Below are positions 45,593 through 56,039 of a stretch of 64,000 bases of DNA, one piece after another. Source of the DNA: Zantedeschia hybrid cultivar (lineage: Eukaryota; Streptophyta; Magnoliopsida; Alismatales; Araceae); NCBI GenBank assembly GCA_030544215.1, contig JARZZO010000004.1, positions 19,828,501 to 19,892,500 on the forward strand. Direction: 5' to 3'. Position numbers and translations under genes: made by a program. The stretch's first letter is position 1. Each line of letters starts with the position of its first letter. The notes beneath the pieces are model-generated. The model worked only from the letters and a program-made list of their open reading frames with translations. It was not told the DNA's origin and did no database searches.

Positions 45593-45671
45593 GTATGCAA
45601 TGGAGCTACATTTGTTGAAGTGGATGTGTTGGAGAATAAAAAAGACATGACCAAAATGTTGCTGGTGGAAG
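45593..45671 (+). CDS. MORC: MORC exon 4
   Basis: 79 bp after gttatcAG and before GTATGA. It encodes VCNGATFVEVDVLENKK and DMTKMLLVE, the beta-strand pair before the G1 box. It ends in phase 1, matching the acceptor 15.5 kb downstream. Confidence 0.93.
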
Positions 45672-46666
45672 GTATGATGTTTGGCTCAGAGGTGGTTTTG
45701 TTCAGGAAATTTAAGGTTTGAAAATTATTTTAGTCTGCTTTCTCAGGTGCTGTGTTTTCTGCATCTATGTAGACCTAAAATTAGACTCGTGAGATCATTG
45801 TTATTTGTGTCCCTAAAGGCACATAATGAGATTTTTATTTTCTGCGACAATCACAAAGATGTGTACATAGTGGTGTTACTGGACTAATGTGCTTAGTGAA
45901 GAAGTCATTATTGTGCTAGATAAAGACTCTATTTATCTCATTCAATTAGGTAAATTGGGCCACATTTGAACAACATTTTGTACTCGATTAATAAATTAGC
46001 CAAGCTTGAGCTTAGGTATGCTTAGTTCATGTTTGTGAACATACTTGATCATATGTCTTTGATAATTTGTTCATGTTCCTTTAATAGTTCTCTTAAAATT
46101 CTTTTAGATTCCATTTAATAATTTGATTAATATGTAAATGTAAATAGGACAATAGCCCTTTTGATTCATTTTATTGTCTAAAGAAACTCATAATTACCAG
46201 ACAATCTGGGATCATTTAGCATTCAACGAGCCTGAATATGGCTCAATGGCTTGGGTATTAAATGAGGCCAAGCTTGAACACAGCAGAGCTCGCTCAAGTA
46301 TCCAGGCTACTCACGCTTGAGACAAGCATGAATTGACAACAAACCTAACCTAACTTGCCTTGGTTTGGCTCATTTGCACTTCTGTGTACATGAGAAATAA
46401 CATTTAGTGATTGATAGGGTTAGAAGAATGTCCCTTCAATGCAAATGGAGATTTCACATGGCACATGTTAGGCATTTATTTAAACCGAGAAAAGGGGAGA
46501 TGTCACAATTGATCTAGTGGGTTTCACACACTTGTATGATAAGAGAATGCAGATGGCACCTACAACAACAATTTTATGTTTGCATGCCTAGACGGTGAAC
46601 TTCTTCATATGGCAAAGATTGACATCTGTTTATGGCTGTTTCTTGACTGTTCAATGTATTCTAATG

Positions 46667-46773
46667 TTTTTTTTTTTCCCGAGAAAACGTGGACTGTACC
46701 ACCAATTTTATTGAATAATGAATAGAGGAAGTACAATCAATGGATATGAGAGGTTCCTATCCACTAAAAAATC
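46667..46773 (-). mobile_element. 5'-truncated LINE tail in intron 4
   Basis: tattctaatg is duplicated at 46657-46666 and 46774-46783. The 107-bp insert begins with an 11-base T-run and continues cccgagaaaacgtgg...tttattgaataatgaa, like the 3' end of plant L1 elements read on the minus strand. Confidence 0.75.
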
Positions 46774-47066
46774 TATTCTAATGGTTACACGTGAATCCAC
46801 AGAAAAATATTTTATCTAGAACAAGTGTGGGCATAGCTTATGTGTCATAAATTGGGATCACCTTGGATTCCTAAAAGTAAGCTGAATCAGCTTTTCTGTC
46901 AGCCAAATCCAAATAGGATCACCCAATTAGGAACTGGTTCGCTGATCCTTGGATTTATGGTTTGGCAGTGGAGAACTGCAATTAAAATTAATCCAGTTCA
47001 AAGATGGGAGCTGTCTTCAACTGCAAGTCAGTAGGAAAATCAGCTAAAAAAAAAAAAAAAAACAAC

Positions 47067-47745
47067 GAAGGCAGGATCAACATGGATCGGATTGGATCAG
47101 CTAATCTGATCAATTTGAGCTGTTCCGATCCGATCCTGAGCCCCAGACCACGGTTCTGGCTACAGGATCAGGATCACGCTCGATTGGCTGGATGCGGGTG
47201 ATCCTCGCTCGGATTGGTCCCTGGATCGGCCAGATCCGAAGGACTCGTTTGGCCTTGGATTGGCTGGACCTAGGCTAACCTGCTAAGATATAAAGAAGAA
47301 GGGGCGATACTTGCTTCGATTTGAACGGCCAATCCCTCCCTTCCCCCTTTAACATCCCCCCTTCTCACATTGACCTTCAGATGTCCCCGACACAAGAAAT
47401 AAAGAAAGGAGGAGGAGGAAGAAGGATAAGAAGTAGTTCGTGTTCCTTCGTCATGCCGGCGGCGGCTGCCTTGTCGTTGCCATCGAAGAGGAAGTTCCTG
47501 TTCCTCCTCTTTTTTCTCCTCCTCCTCTTCTTTCCTTTGTCGTAGGCTGTTGGATTAGGTAGGAATGGGTGATCTTGGGAATTAAAATATTAGTAAAAAA
47601 TATAGAAATGTCCATAAAAAAATATCTATAAATATGTAAACTCGTAAAGTTGTGGACTGGACTGGACATTGCGGATTGGGCCAGATGATCATGATCGGCT
47701 CAAGACCGATCAATCCACGCCTGATCCACGATCCTGCCTGCCTTG
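47067..47745. mobile_element. foldback (TIR) DNA element, gatcc-rich
   Basis: The left end aaggcaggatcaacatggatc and the right end (reverse complement caaggcaggcaggatcgtggatc) form imperfect inverted termini. The interior is dense in ggatcgg/ccgatcc words near both ends. The target duplication is unclear because A-runs flank both sides. Possibly a hAT-like nonautonomous element. Class is uncertain. Confidence 0.5.
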
Positions 47746-47828
47746 AAAAAAATAACTATCATTCATTGGAAGAAAAAAAAGGTTAATAGTAGGTGCTAGA
47801 GAAGCTTCATTGTTTTCCACATCTCTTA

Positions 47829-47846
47829 ACATGGTATCAGAGCCAC
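47829..47846 (+). other. copia primer-binding site (initiator tRNA-Met)
   Basis: tggtatcagagccac directly after an LTR-like end cttaaca. Exact match to the plant copia PBS core. Confidence 0.85.
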
Positions 47847-47964
47847 TGGTCGTAGTGTGGATGTTGAGTTCCTTCACAGCATTCTTTCTTGTTGCTTCGA
47901 AATTCCAGTTATGTCTTTTCCTTCAATGCTGTGGGCATACTCTTCTAATAGCACAGGTTGAGCT

Positions 47965-48062
47965 CCCTCTGTCGCATAGTTGTCAAGGCGATAAGGCTAC
48001 CCGAGGTGTGCCTAGGGTTCCCGAGTGCCTAAGTGCTTAGGCACCTACCTAGGTGTTGCCTA
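47965..48062. repeat. cctaggtg palindromic patch
   Basis: gttgtcaaggcg followed by repeated cctaggt/gcctaag words, including the hairpin GTGCCTAAG-tg-CTTAGGCAC. Similar patches belong to nonautonomous DNA elements, but no matching second end was found. Confidence 0.4.
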
Positions 48063-49186
48063 GGTGCCTATCTCATAATAACCTATGTAGTATGAAAATA
48101 ATATGATATTAACATGAAATTACAACAAAATAGAATTGGCGTGACATTAACATGAAAACTAGTATGTATCCTGTTGCAAGGAAATATCAAAGTTAAATAT
48201 GTGGGAAAACAAATAGGGAAAATGAAATTTCATAAAAAAACCAATATTAATTGGATAAATATACTCCAGCTGCTGTTGTTGTTCTCTCTTATTCTGGCCT
48301 TCACCGTAGCTGGCACCATCATTGTCTGCCTTCTTCTTGGCTTGCTATTGTCTTCATCCTCCATCATCATCTATGTTGGCGCCTTTGTCTATTCCTGTCT
48401 GGAGCTTGTCTGTAGCTAGAACTAGTTCTACCCTGGTGGTCATCCTCCGTCAACATCATGTCCCTCCTCCTCTTCTCAGGTGGAGAACATAGTAGTTTGT
48501 GGATGTTCTTTGACACAATACATGTTCAAGCTAATCATATCTGGCACCCACTATCCGGGATCCGAGAAACTTAAACAGATCCCGTTGGTTCGATCCTTCA
48601 TCCATGCCGGTTTAGTTGGATTTATAGCAGCAGTTTGTTTCTTCTTTAAATAGTAGTTCAACCACTTCAATCCAAGCCTGTTTTGTAGGTGGTTCAAGGC
48701 TTGCTTTCTTCTTGTGGCCAATTCACATCTTATGCCTGTTCAAGTTTTCAATACACTGGTTCAAGGCTCTTTTTCCAACCAGTTCGAGTATTGTTTTCTC
48801 TCGATCCCTCCGCCTTGCCCTTCTCAACTTTGTACCAGTCCTATACAGGAATTTTATGACGTTTGGATCTGTTTTCTTGCCCGATGCCCTATTTGTGAAG
48901 TTATGGAGCTGTTTCATTTTTTCGGTATCATTTTTCATACATTGGCATATAACTAGTTATAAGTATGCACTTCACACATGTTACTTTCTTAAATTGGAAT
49001 TCCACCTTGACTTTAATAAAATTGCAGCACAGATTTTTTTAAACTGAAAAATTGTTTTTATTTTGTGCGAAAAACTACCTTCTTCTCATCCTAAAAGAAC
49101 TTCCCAAGCATGTCAAATGTTTTATTTGAGGTTTTTCTTTCATTATAATTCTCTCCTGTAAATTGAACAAACAAATTCCTTAGTAT

Positions 49187-49462
49187 TTTTGAGACTGAGA
49201 TAGTACTCATGGGAAACCCCGGCTCGGGCTTGGGCAGCTCCCAGGCCAAACACCTACGTCATAGCGGTTAGACTGGTTGGGGTGAGGGCAGCTCCTGGTC
49301 TGGACACCTACATCATACCAGATAAACCGCCCCAGCACGTGAGGGGCGAATTATGTGCTGGGAGAACTACTTCAGGGAAAGGCAGGGAATCGAACCCACG
49401 ACCTGCAGGAATTTAACCCGCCAAAGGTCGGGGCCTATCCACTACGCTACTCACTTGCCCCC
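49187..49462 (-). mobile_element. tRNA-derived SINE
   Basis: A 276-bp element flanked by the 17-bp duplication aacaaattccttagtat (49170-49186 and 49463-49479). On the minus strand it begins GGGGGCAAGTGAG and contains an A box TAGCGTAGTGG and a B box GGTTCGATTCC about 44 bases apart, the internal RNA polymerase III promoter. It ends in a short A-tail (seen as ttttgag on plus). It sits inside the decayed copia of MORC intron 4. Confidence 0.93.
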
Positions 49463-51344
49463 AACAAATTCCTTAGTATGAAGAACCAGCAAAGAAAAAA
49501 ATTTGAACAAGTAAAATATAACACAAAATCTGCATCATTCTGATATCATCTAATGTATCCAGAGAGAGGGATTTAAAATGACATCTATTCATCAAGCCAC
49601 CATTAGTTTAAGTTACTCTAAAGTGAGACCTAATAACATAAGCTTAAAATTCATAGCCATGTACAAGTTGACATATGCAATAGGTCTATAAAGGTTTTCC
49701 TTTCTTATCTCAACATGATTAACATCAAGACCTTGAACCTACATGTAATCTAAATATTAATATTCTAAATAACCAGTCATATTTTGTCGGATAAGAACAT
49801 GAACATCAAGAAGGGATCTCATTCCAATGAGATGTTTCACCACGCCACATTTGTTACTCATACAAATTTATTTGCAAAGCTATAAAGAGACAAATACATC
49901 CACATTATTCTAACTGTACAAGCTACTTATAATATAGCCTTGTCAAATAGATAAAGAATTGAAATAGAGTTTGCCATTGAGTATTAAATGGCTACTTTAC
50001 TAAATATATCACCATGTCTCATACATTTCAACCAAACCCTCAACACTCTCAACAAGATGGAAGAAAATAAAGAGAAAAGCCAGACAAATGGAAAGAACAA
50101 TAAAATAATTCACAAAAAAGATGCAGTTGACTGCAAAAAGGAACGCTAGGAATTGAGCTTAGTTTTGTGATTACCGATGATGGTATGGATAATCATAGAT
50201 GGAGAATGACCTACCTTTCCACATTCTATATTACAACTCTTATGCTTGCATATTTAGTACACTCCCTCCCTCCATTCCCCCAACCCAACCCACCACCATT
50301 AGGTGTTTTCTAAAGACATACAACACATAAGGATGCTATTCCTCATTTCAGATCGAAACCTTCTTCTACTGATGTCAGCTTCATTCATTCAATCACAGTA
50401 GAGATATCTCTACTGAAAATAAATTTGGGTATAAAATGTGCATAAAATGCATGTCGATCCTGCACAATTTTAAAGAAACTTCAGAAGTAATGGCCAAAAT
50501 TTAAAGAATCGGATATGCATAGACAGGCCTATACACACTGCAACAGGAAGGCACTTCCACAAATGGGAGAGTACTATTTAAAACATATATGGTATCCAAA
50601 TAGTAAGGATACTAGAAACATGGACGAAACAAAAACTACATACAAATACACATGTTCAAAAAATGACTAAAATAAAGGAAGATGACAATGAAGATGAAAT
50701 TATTCTTTGTTATGACCTATGCTTGTCTTGGTATGGGAGCATGATTGACATGAACTCTTGAATCCTCAAGAAAGTGTTAACTTTGAACAAAGCAAAATGT
50801 ATTAAGAAATAATTAAGAACAGTGATAAAGCAAATTGTATGAATCGAGGCAAAATAAATAAAGATAATAAATGATGGTCTATGATCAGATGCAACAAAAA
50901 AAAATAGAAGACAAAGAAACACACAACATTAAGAAGTACATAATTAAAATTTCACAAAAGGTTGATAATGAACATGCAAGTGAATTTGAGTTCCACTAAC
51001 CACAAAGCATCGTCGTTTTAATGCCTAAAAAATAAAGTAAATAAATAGGCAAAACATATAGAAGAAATCTAGATTGAAAAAATAAATTAGCATGATCTTC
51101 CAACTGGATTCTTGATCCCATATACACAAACATGCTGGTAAACTAACCGCCCAAAACTTTAGTCAGCACTAATGAAAAGCCCAACCCCTCGCATAGGCAG
51201 CTGGCCAAAGGTTTGATGAAAGACTGAAAAAGGAGAATAATACATTTCAATGCAGCAAAAGACTCAAATCCATCCGGTGGTCAACGTGGTTGAAAAAAGC
51301 CTATGACTCTGGAAAAAGCAGCGATGAGATGATGCTTTTTTTTT

Positions 51345-51520
51345 TTTTGGGGGGGGGGGGGGGGGAATCACAGTGCTGCTCGTTAGCGCCTTTTGTGGCA
51401 GGGGTTGGGAGCAAACAAGAGGCAGGGGTGACGAGGGAATAGATAAAACATGTGCTAAATCTGATTTAACAAAAACTGGGAGGCGGACACTAAACCACTG
51501 AGCCATCAAGATAAAACTGA
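51345..51520 (-). mobile_element. possible second SINE, weak
   Basis: The minus strand reads gatggctcagtggtttagtg, a good A box (TGGCTCAGTGG), and the other end is a T/G homopolymer run (51340-51366). The B box is degenerate and no target duplication was found. Confidence 0.3.
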
Positions 51521-52302
51521 ACAGGTTAACAAGCTGGACGACTAAATTTTTTTCTATTTGCTTCTTATACCTGTCCAAAGGTTTTCTAGCATGTTGATTC
51601 TATTGGAGCCATCAATTTCTTCATTTGGAGCTCCTATCAGTGTTTTGACAGCACTGTTTTTCACTGGACTTCGCCTGATTGCTTTTGAACCTATGGCCGG
51701 TCTTTGCATCTAATCTAGTACTATCTGTTTCATTTTCTGCTCTTTTTACACCAGTTAGTATCTATGTTGCCTCTCTTCTTTTCAGTGGGGGACATCTTTG
51801 TTCAGAACTATTCCCAGTGTTCTAAGAGGCTCAGCGATCTCGCACTCGCTGCCTTTCAACTGATGCTATTTACTTTGAGCCTTTTCCTTCAGTAGTTTCT
51901 ACTGCTTACCAAAGCTTTAAATGTACCTGTTACTCAGCAAGTTGAGTCCACCATTCTGCTTCAGCAGCTTCTATGGGTCCCGTAGTTGGTCGGTTTTCTT
52001 GATGGTTTCACTCTTTTTCTTGAGGTTGTCTAGCTGTGATGTTTTCTTTGTGGTCTTGGCATTGTGTTTGCAGTTCATACACCTTTACAGTATGACTATA
52101 GGAGCAATTGAGAGATCCATGCGTGAACAAAACATATCCATATTGATGTCATTATCATCTGTTTGCCCTCCCGCTGTGGCACATTTACTCTTCCTCTATT
52201 TGCACAAGTTGCTGATCTCTTCTCCAGTCTTGGATGGTCAATGCCTCAAACGTATTGGTGGGCAAACTCCTGGTTTATGATCCACCATTAGTTTGAGTGG
52301 TG

Positions 52303-52543
52303 TGTTAGAGAGATTGTGTATGTGTTTTCCTGCTTATGTTGGGATTCGTCGCTATTGGGTTGCATTAGGATGGTAGTGCTATTATGATTTAATGTGTATG
52401 TTTTTTTAAATTCCTATTAGTATTAGGAAGGTACCCTATTCCCGCTTGTATTGGGAGACTTACACACTTGTATGTATGTTGGGCCATTGCCCTCATGTTT
52501 AGTGGAGGAGCTTCATATTTTTCCGGGTGTTGCTCTTAGCACA
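52303..52543 (+). repeat. 3' LTR of the decayed copia
   Basis: A 241-bp segment, TGTTAGAGAGATTG to CTCTTAGCACA. Its last 35 bases resemble the 5' LTR end at about 47790-47828. Confidence 0.6.
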
Positions 52544-53271
52544 TGAATCAGTGGACGTGAGTTGTGATTTTGAATCAGTTAGATGCCTTAACCCTCTTGT
52601 ATGTGGTGGTGAAGTGGTTTGCTTCATTCTACCAGTAAGATTGAGGTTAGACTAGCCTTACCACATGATGGAGTTGTCTTTAGTTGTCAGTCAGAAAATC
52701 TCAGCTATCCGGAGAGTTTTTTTTTGAAAGTGGTAAAAACCACGAATATGTATTAAAAAACCAGGAGAATACAGAGATCTACAAAATGGGAACTCCAAAA
52801 GGCCCAGAAACAAAAAACAACAGGGTCAAAGAACACCAAGCCGGTGCCCACAACTCACACCCTAAGTAACTCCAAAAAGGAAGAAAGAAGAGCACCAGGG
52901 GTACATAACAGCCTACCCCATTCTCTGACCCTATAACAGACAAAAATAACCATTCTTCCTGACTCTGTAGATTCCATTCTGAAAATCCTGTGGTTCCTTC
53001 CCCCCCAAGTGGCTGAAAGCGTGGCATGAAGAATCAACCACCAGACTTGACGATATTGGGCCGGGATGGAATACGCCGACCTAGAGTGGAAGAGATTGTC
53101 CATAGAAATGACGGGCCGAAAATGCTGATTCACCTTAGTCAGGATTGCTGTCCAAAGTCCAAACCTCATGGGCAGAAGAGCATGCTAGAAATAGGTGATC
53201 CAGCGACTCTTCCTCATCTCCACACAGCGAACAAAGAGCAGGGACATTGCAACCAAATCTCCTCAGCCTAT

Positions 53272-53276
53272 CAGCA
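53272..53276. repeat. target-site duplication, left copy (CAGCA)
   Basis: Precedes TGTTGAAACC at 53277. Repeated at 55233-55237. Confidence 0.85.
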
Positions 53277-53323
53277 TGTTGAAACCCTTTTAAAAAGAAA
53301 ACCGGTGGGGGGGACCAACCGGT

Positions 53324-53324
<1 letters not shown>

Positions 53325-53358
<34 letters not shown>

Positions 53359-53400
53359 TCCCAACCGGTGGGGGGGGGGTGCCCACCGGATTCCCCCCCT
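53325..53400. repeat. C/G homopolymers between ACCGGT boxes
   Basis: A run of about 30 C and a run of 10 G separated by ccggttcccaaccggt. The length is likely unstable and error-prone in sequencing. Translated poly-Pro and poly-Gly frames here are artefacts. Confidence 0.9.
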
Positions 53401-54782
53401 CTCTCTCTCTCTTTTTTAATGCTCTCTCCCACCTCTCTCTCACCCATGTGATTAAAAAACTAAAAAGAGAGGGAGAGGAGGAAGAGGCAACCGGTGGGTA
53501 CCCCTCACCTCAAGCCAACCGGTGAGTACCCCCCACCTCAAGCATTCCAGTGGGTACCCCCACCGGTTAAGGCTTTGAAGTCTATAAATACCCCCCAAGG
53601 GGTAAGAAGAAAGCCCATGCCCATTTGGCCCAAAAATTCCTAGGGGAAATTCTGTCCATTTGAAGACCAAATCCGGTGCTCTTGCCCGGGTTTGCTGCGT
53701 TTGGAGGAGATATTTTCTCGGAGGGCTCTCTTCCTAAGGTTTATTCCTAAGGAGAAGCTCTGCCGAATTTATATTGTAAAATCGCCGTTTTATAAAACGG
53801 GATTATGCCGAAATAATGAATGAATGCCATTATTTGTTCTTTAAGTATATGTGTGTGCATGTGTGTTCATAAATCTGTTATTTAAGTAACATCATGTTAT
53901 TATATTTTTATATACATAATTAAATTATTAATTAGTTTAATAACTAATTAAATGCATAAGTATATAATTAAATATTCTAAAATATCCTTGGCCTCATCCC
54001 ATACATAATTAAATCTAAACTAATAATTAAAACTCAATAATGAAACTTAGACTCATAAAATAATATACTTAAGTTAAAAATAACTTAAATACTTCCATAC
54101 TTAATTAATTAATAAAATATGCGAAAATTATTTAAAATCAGTAAAATGAATATAAAAATCAGAAAATTCTGTAAAAACCAGTAATACTCAGTAAAAATCA
54201 GAAAACTAAATCCGGAAATTACATAAACCCAAAAATATGACTTAAATATCCTTCATATATCTAATTAATTAATAAAAATCAGCAAAATTAATAAAAAATC
54301 AGTAAAATTCAGTAAAAAAATCAGTAAAAAACAGAGAACTAAATATGAAAACATATAAAATTCTGAAATGACTAAAAAGTCCCTAGAACTTAATACAAAT
54401 TACAAAAATACCCTCGAACATGATAAAAATCTGTAAAAATCACAGAAAATTCTTGAAAATATCAAAATCTCTCCTATGCCCAAAATACCCTCTAAACCTT
54501 AATAAGATGGGTAAAATTACCAAAATACCCTCAATATGATAAAAAAATAAATAAAAATCTCAGAAAAATATAAAAATAGACTCTAAGTCTAATAAATCCA
54601 ATTCAGGTAAAATTACCAAAATACCCTTACAATCCAAACACACTTGAAATAACTCTAAAATACCTCCTAAGGTTTTGAAACCTTCCTAAATCATTAAAAC
54701 TCATTTCATACACTAAAATAACCATAATCTCCCTATACCCTCCAACTTGGCATAATTACAAAAATACCCTTATGGGTCTTAA

Positions 54783-54862
54783 ATACTTGGAATCAATCCA
54801 GAATACTTGGAGTCAATCCAATATACTTGGAATTAATTCAGATAGCTTGGAATCAATCCAAA
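54783..54862 (+). repeat. 20-bp tandem repeat, four copies
   Basis: The unit is like atacttggaatcaatccaga, with small differences per copy, within the solo LTR. Confidence 0.92.
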
Positions 54863-55232
54863 ATCATATAAACCCATCCTAAACTTGGGTGAGGCCAAGA
54901 GTTTAACCTAAAATATATCTTCATATGTATGTGCTGCCTGTAGTAGTAGTGTTGCATGTTATAAGGGCATCATACGGACGGTTAATCAAGGGTTGTCGAG
55001 TAGTTGCTCGACGTAATTAACACTGACCGAGGTCAGTGGAGAGAGGTCATATACTCGGATCTTCGCCTGATCTGAAGTCTCGGACTCCCTGAGGGCTAAT
55101 CTCAAGCTCTCATAGTCCAATAAATAAAATACATAAAATCGACCTATATTTCTCCAGATATAAAAAAAAATGATATGAATTTTTTCTAAAATAATCCGAA
55201 TAGGAGAGACATACTAGGTTAGGTCCCAAACA

Positions 55233-55237
55233 CAGCA
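55233..55237. repeat. target-site duplication, right copy (CAGCA)
   Basis: Matches 53272-53276. LINE-2 coding sequence resumes here. Confidence 0.85.
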
Positions 55238-55892
55238 GTAGGTAGCCTGCCATGAGAAAGCCTCCAAAGAAGCACCTTGACCTTCAAAGGGGATTTCTGG
55301 TGCCAAATCTGATTGAAAAGAGGAAATATCAAATCTCCGTCTGCAATGATAGCGTAGACGGACTTAATAGAGAAAGTCCCTCTACTGTCCCACCTCCAAA
55401 CCCAAGAGTCCCGAGTGTCGGAGTGAATAGCAAAGGAAGCCAATAAACTCCGGAGATCCGAAAGCATCTGAAATTCTTTTTCTCTAAGATACCTCTAGAA
55501 CTGGGGCGACTACACCCCCGACCGGATTCGTCTCGATCAAAAATCTGCGCCACATGGACTAGAGGATTGGAAGCAGTGTAAAAGAGGGCGGGGTATAACT
55601 CGCAAAGGGGCTGTGGACCGCACCACTTATCCATCCAAAAGAGACACATACTCGCATCACCCAAAGACGCCTGGGTTGCAACCTTGACATCCCACACTCA
55701 GTCTGAACCCGAACATCCCACACTCTGCCCGAAGGGTAGTACTTCTCTCTAATCACTTCAAGCCATAAGCCTGTGCGACTGCTGCCTAACTTCCAGAGCC
55801 ATTTGGATAATAAGGCCAGGTTGAAGGACCCAATATCCTTCAACCCAAGACCCCCATTAAGCTTGTTCCTACAAATCCTACTCTAGGCCAAA

Positions 55893-56039
55893 CATGGATG
55901 GCAGTACCGGCCGATACCGGTACTCGATACCTGTAAAGGGTATCGGCCGATACCGATCGATACTGGGTCGGTACCGGCCGGTTCGTACTGGTACCGGTAC
56001 CCACCGATACGGGTACCGGTACCGGTACTGCCATCCCTG
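55893..56039. mobile_element. 147-bp hAT-type MITE, foldback of ggtacc/ccggtacc words
   Basis: aggccaaa is duplicated at 55885-55892 and 56040-56047 (8 bp, the hAT size). The termini are inverted: catggatggcagtaccgg and, reverse-complemented from the right, cagggatggcagtaccgg. The interior is almost entirely taccgg/ggtacc/cgatac words, so the whole unit folds back on itself. It has no coding capacity and depends on a hAT transposase elsewhere. Confidence 0.9.

Larger units (their letters stand above)
47746..52543 (+). mobile_element. degenerate Ty1/copia element in intron 4
   Basis: The end of a 5' LTR (agcttcattgttttcc ... ctcttaaca, ending 47828) is followed by tggtatcagagccac at about 47831, the canonical initiator-Met PBS. 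The 3' LTR is at 52303-52543: it starts TGTTAGAG after a PPT-like gtttgagtgg and ends agcttcatatttttcc ... gctcttagcaca, matching the 5' LTR end. About 4.5 kb of internal DNA has no intact domain. The front of the 5' LTR is missing. It contains a SINE. Confidence 0.65.
53277..55232 (+). mobile_element. solo LTR (ACCGGT-box family) inside LINE-2
   Basis: A 1956-bp insert beginning TGTTGAAACC and ending GGTCCCAAACA, flanked by CAGCA on both sides. No coding region and no PBS or PPT pair inside. It contains clustered ACCGGT boxes, long C and G homopolymers, (CT)n, a TATAAATA box at 53583-53590, an AT-rich section rich in cagtaaaaatc, and a 20-bp tandem repeat. The termini, 5-bp duplication and single TATA box fit a solo LTR left by LTR-LTR recombination. 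A nonautonomous LARD-like element is the alternative. Confidence 0.82.

Noticed and set aside
47829..47846. tggtatcagagccac taken as part of a real initiator tRNA gene
   Set aside because: Only the 3' complement is present, with no cloverleaf or A box. Its place after an LTR end marks it as a primer-binding site.
53026..53525. Poly-Pro and poly-Gly proteins
   Set aside because: Translation of C/G homopolymers and (CT)n inside the solo LTR.
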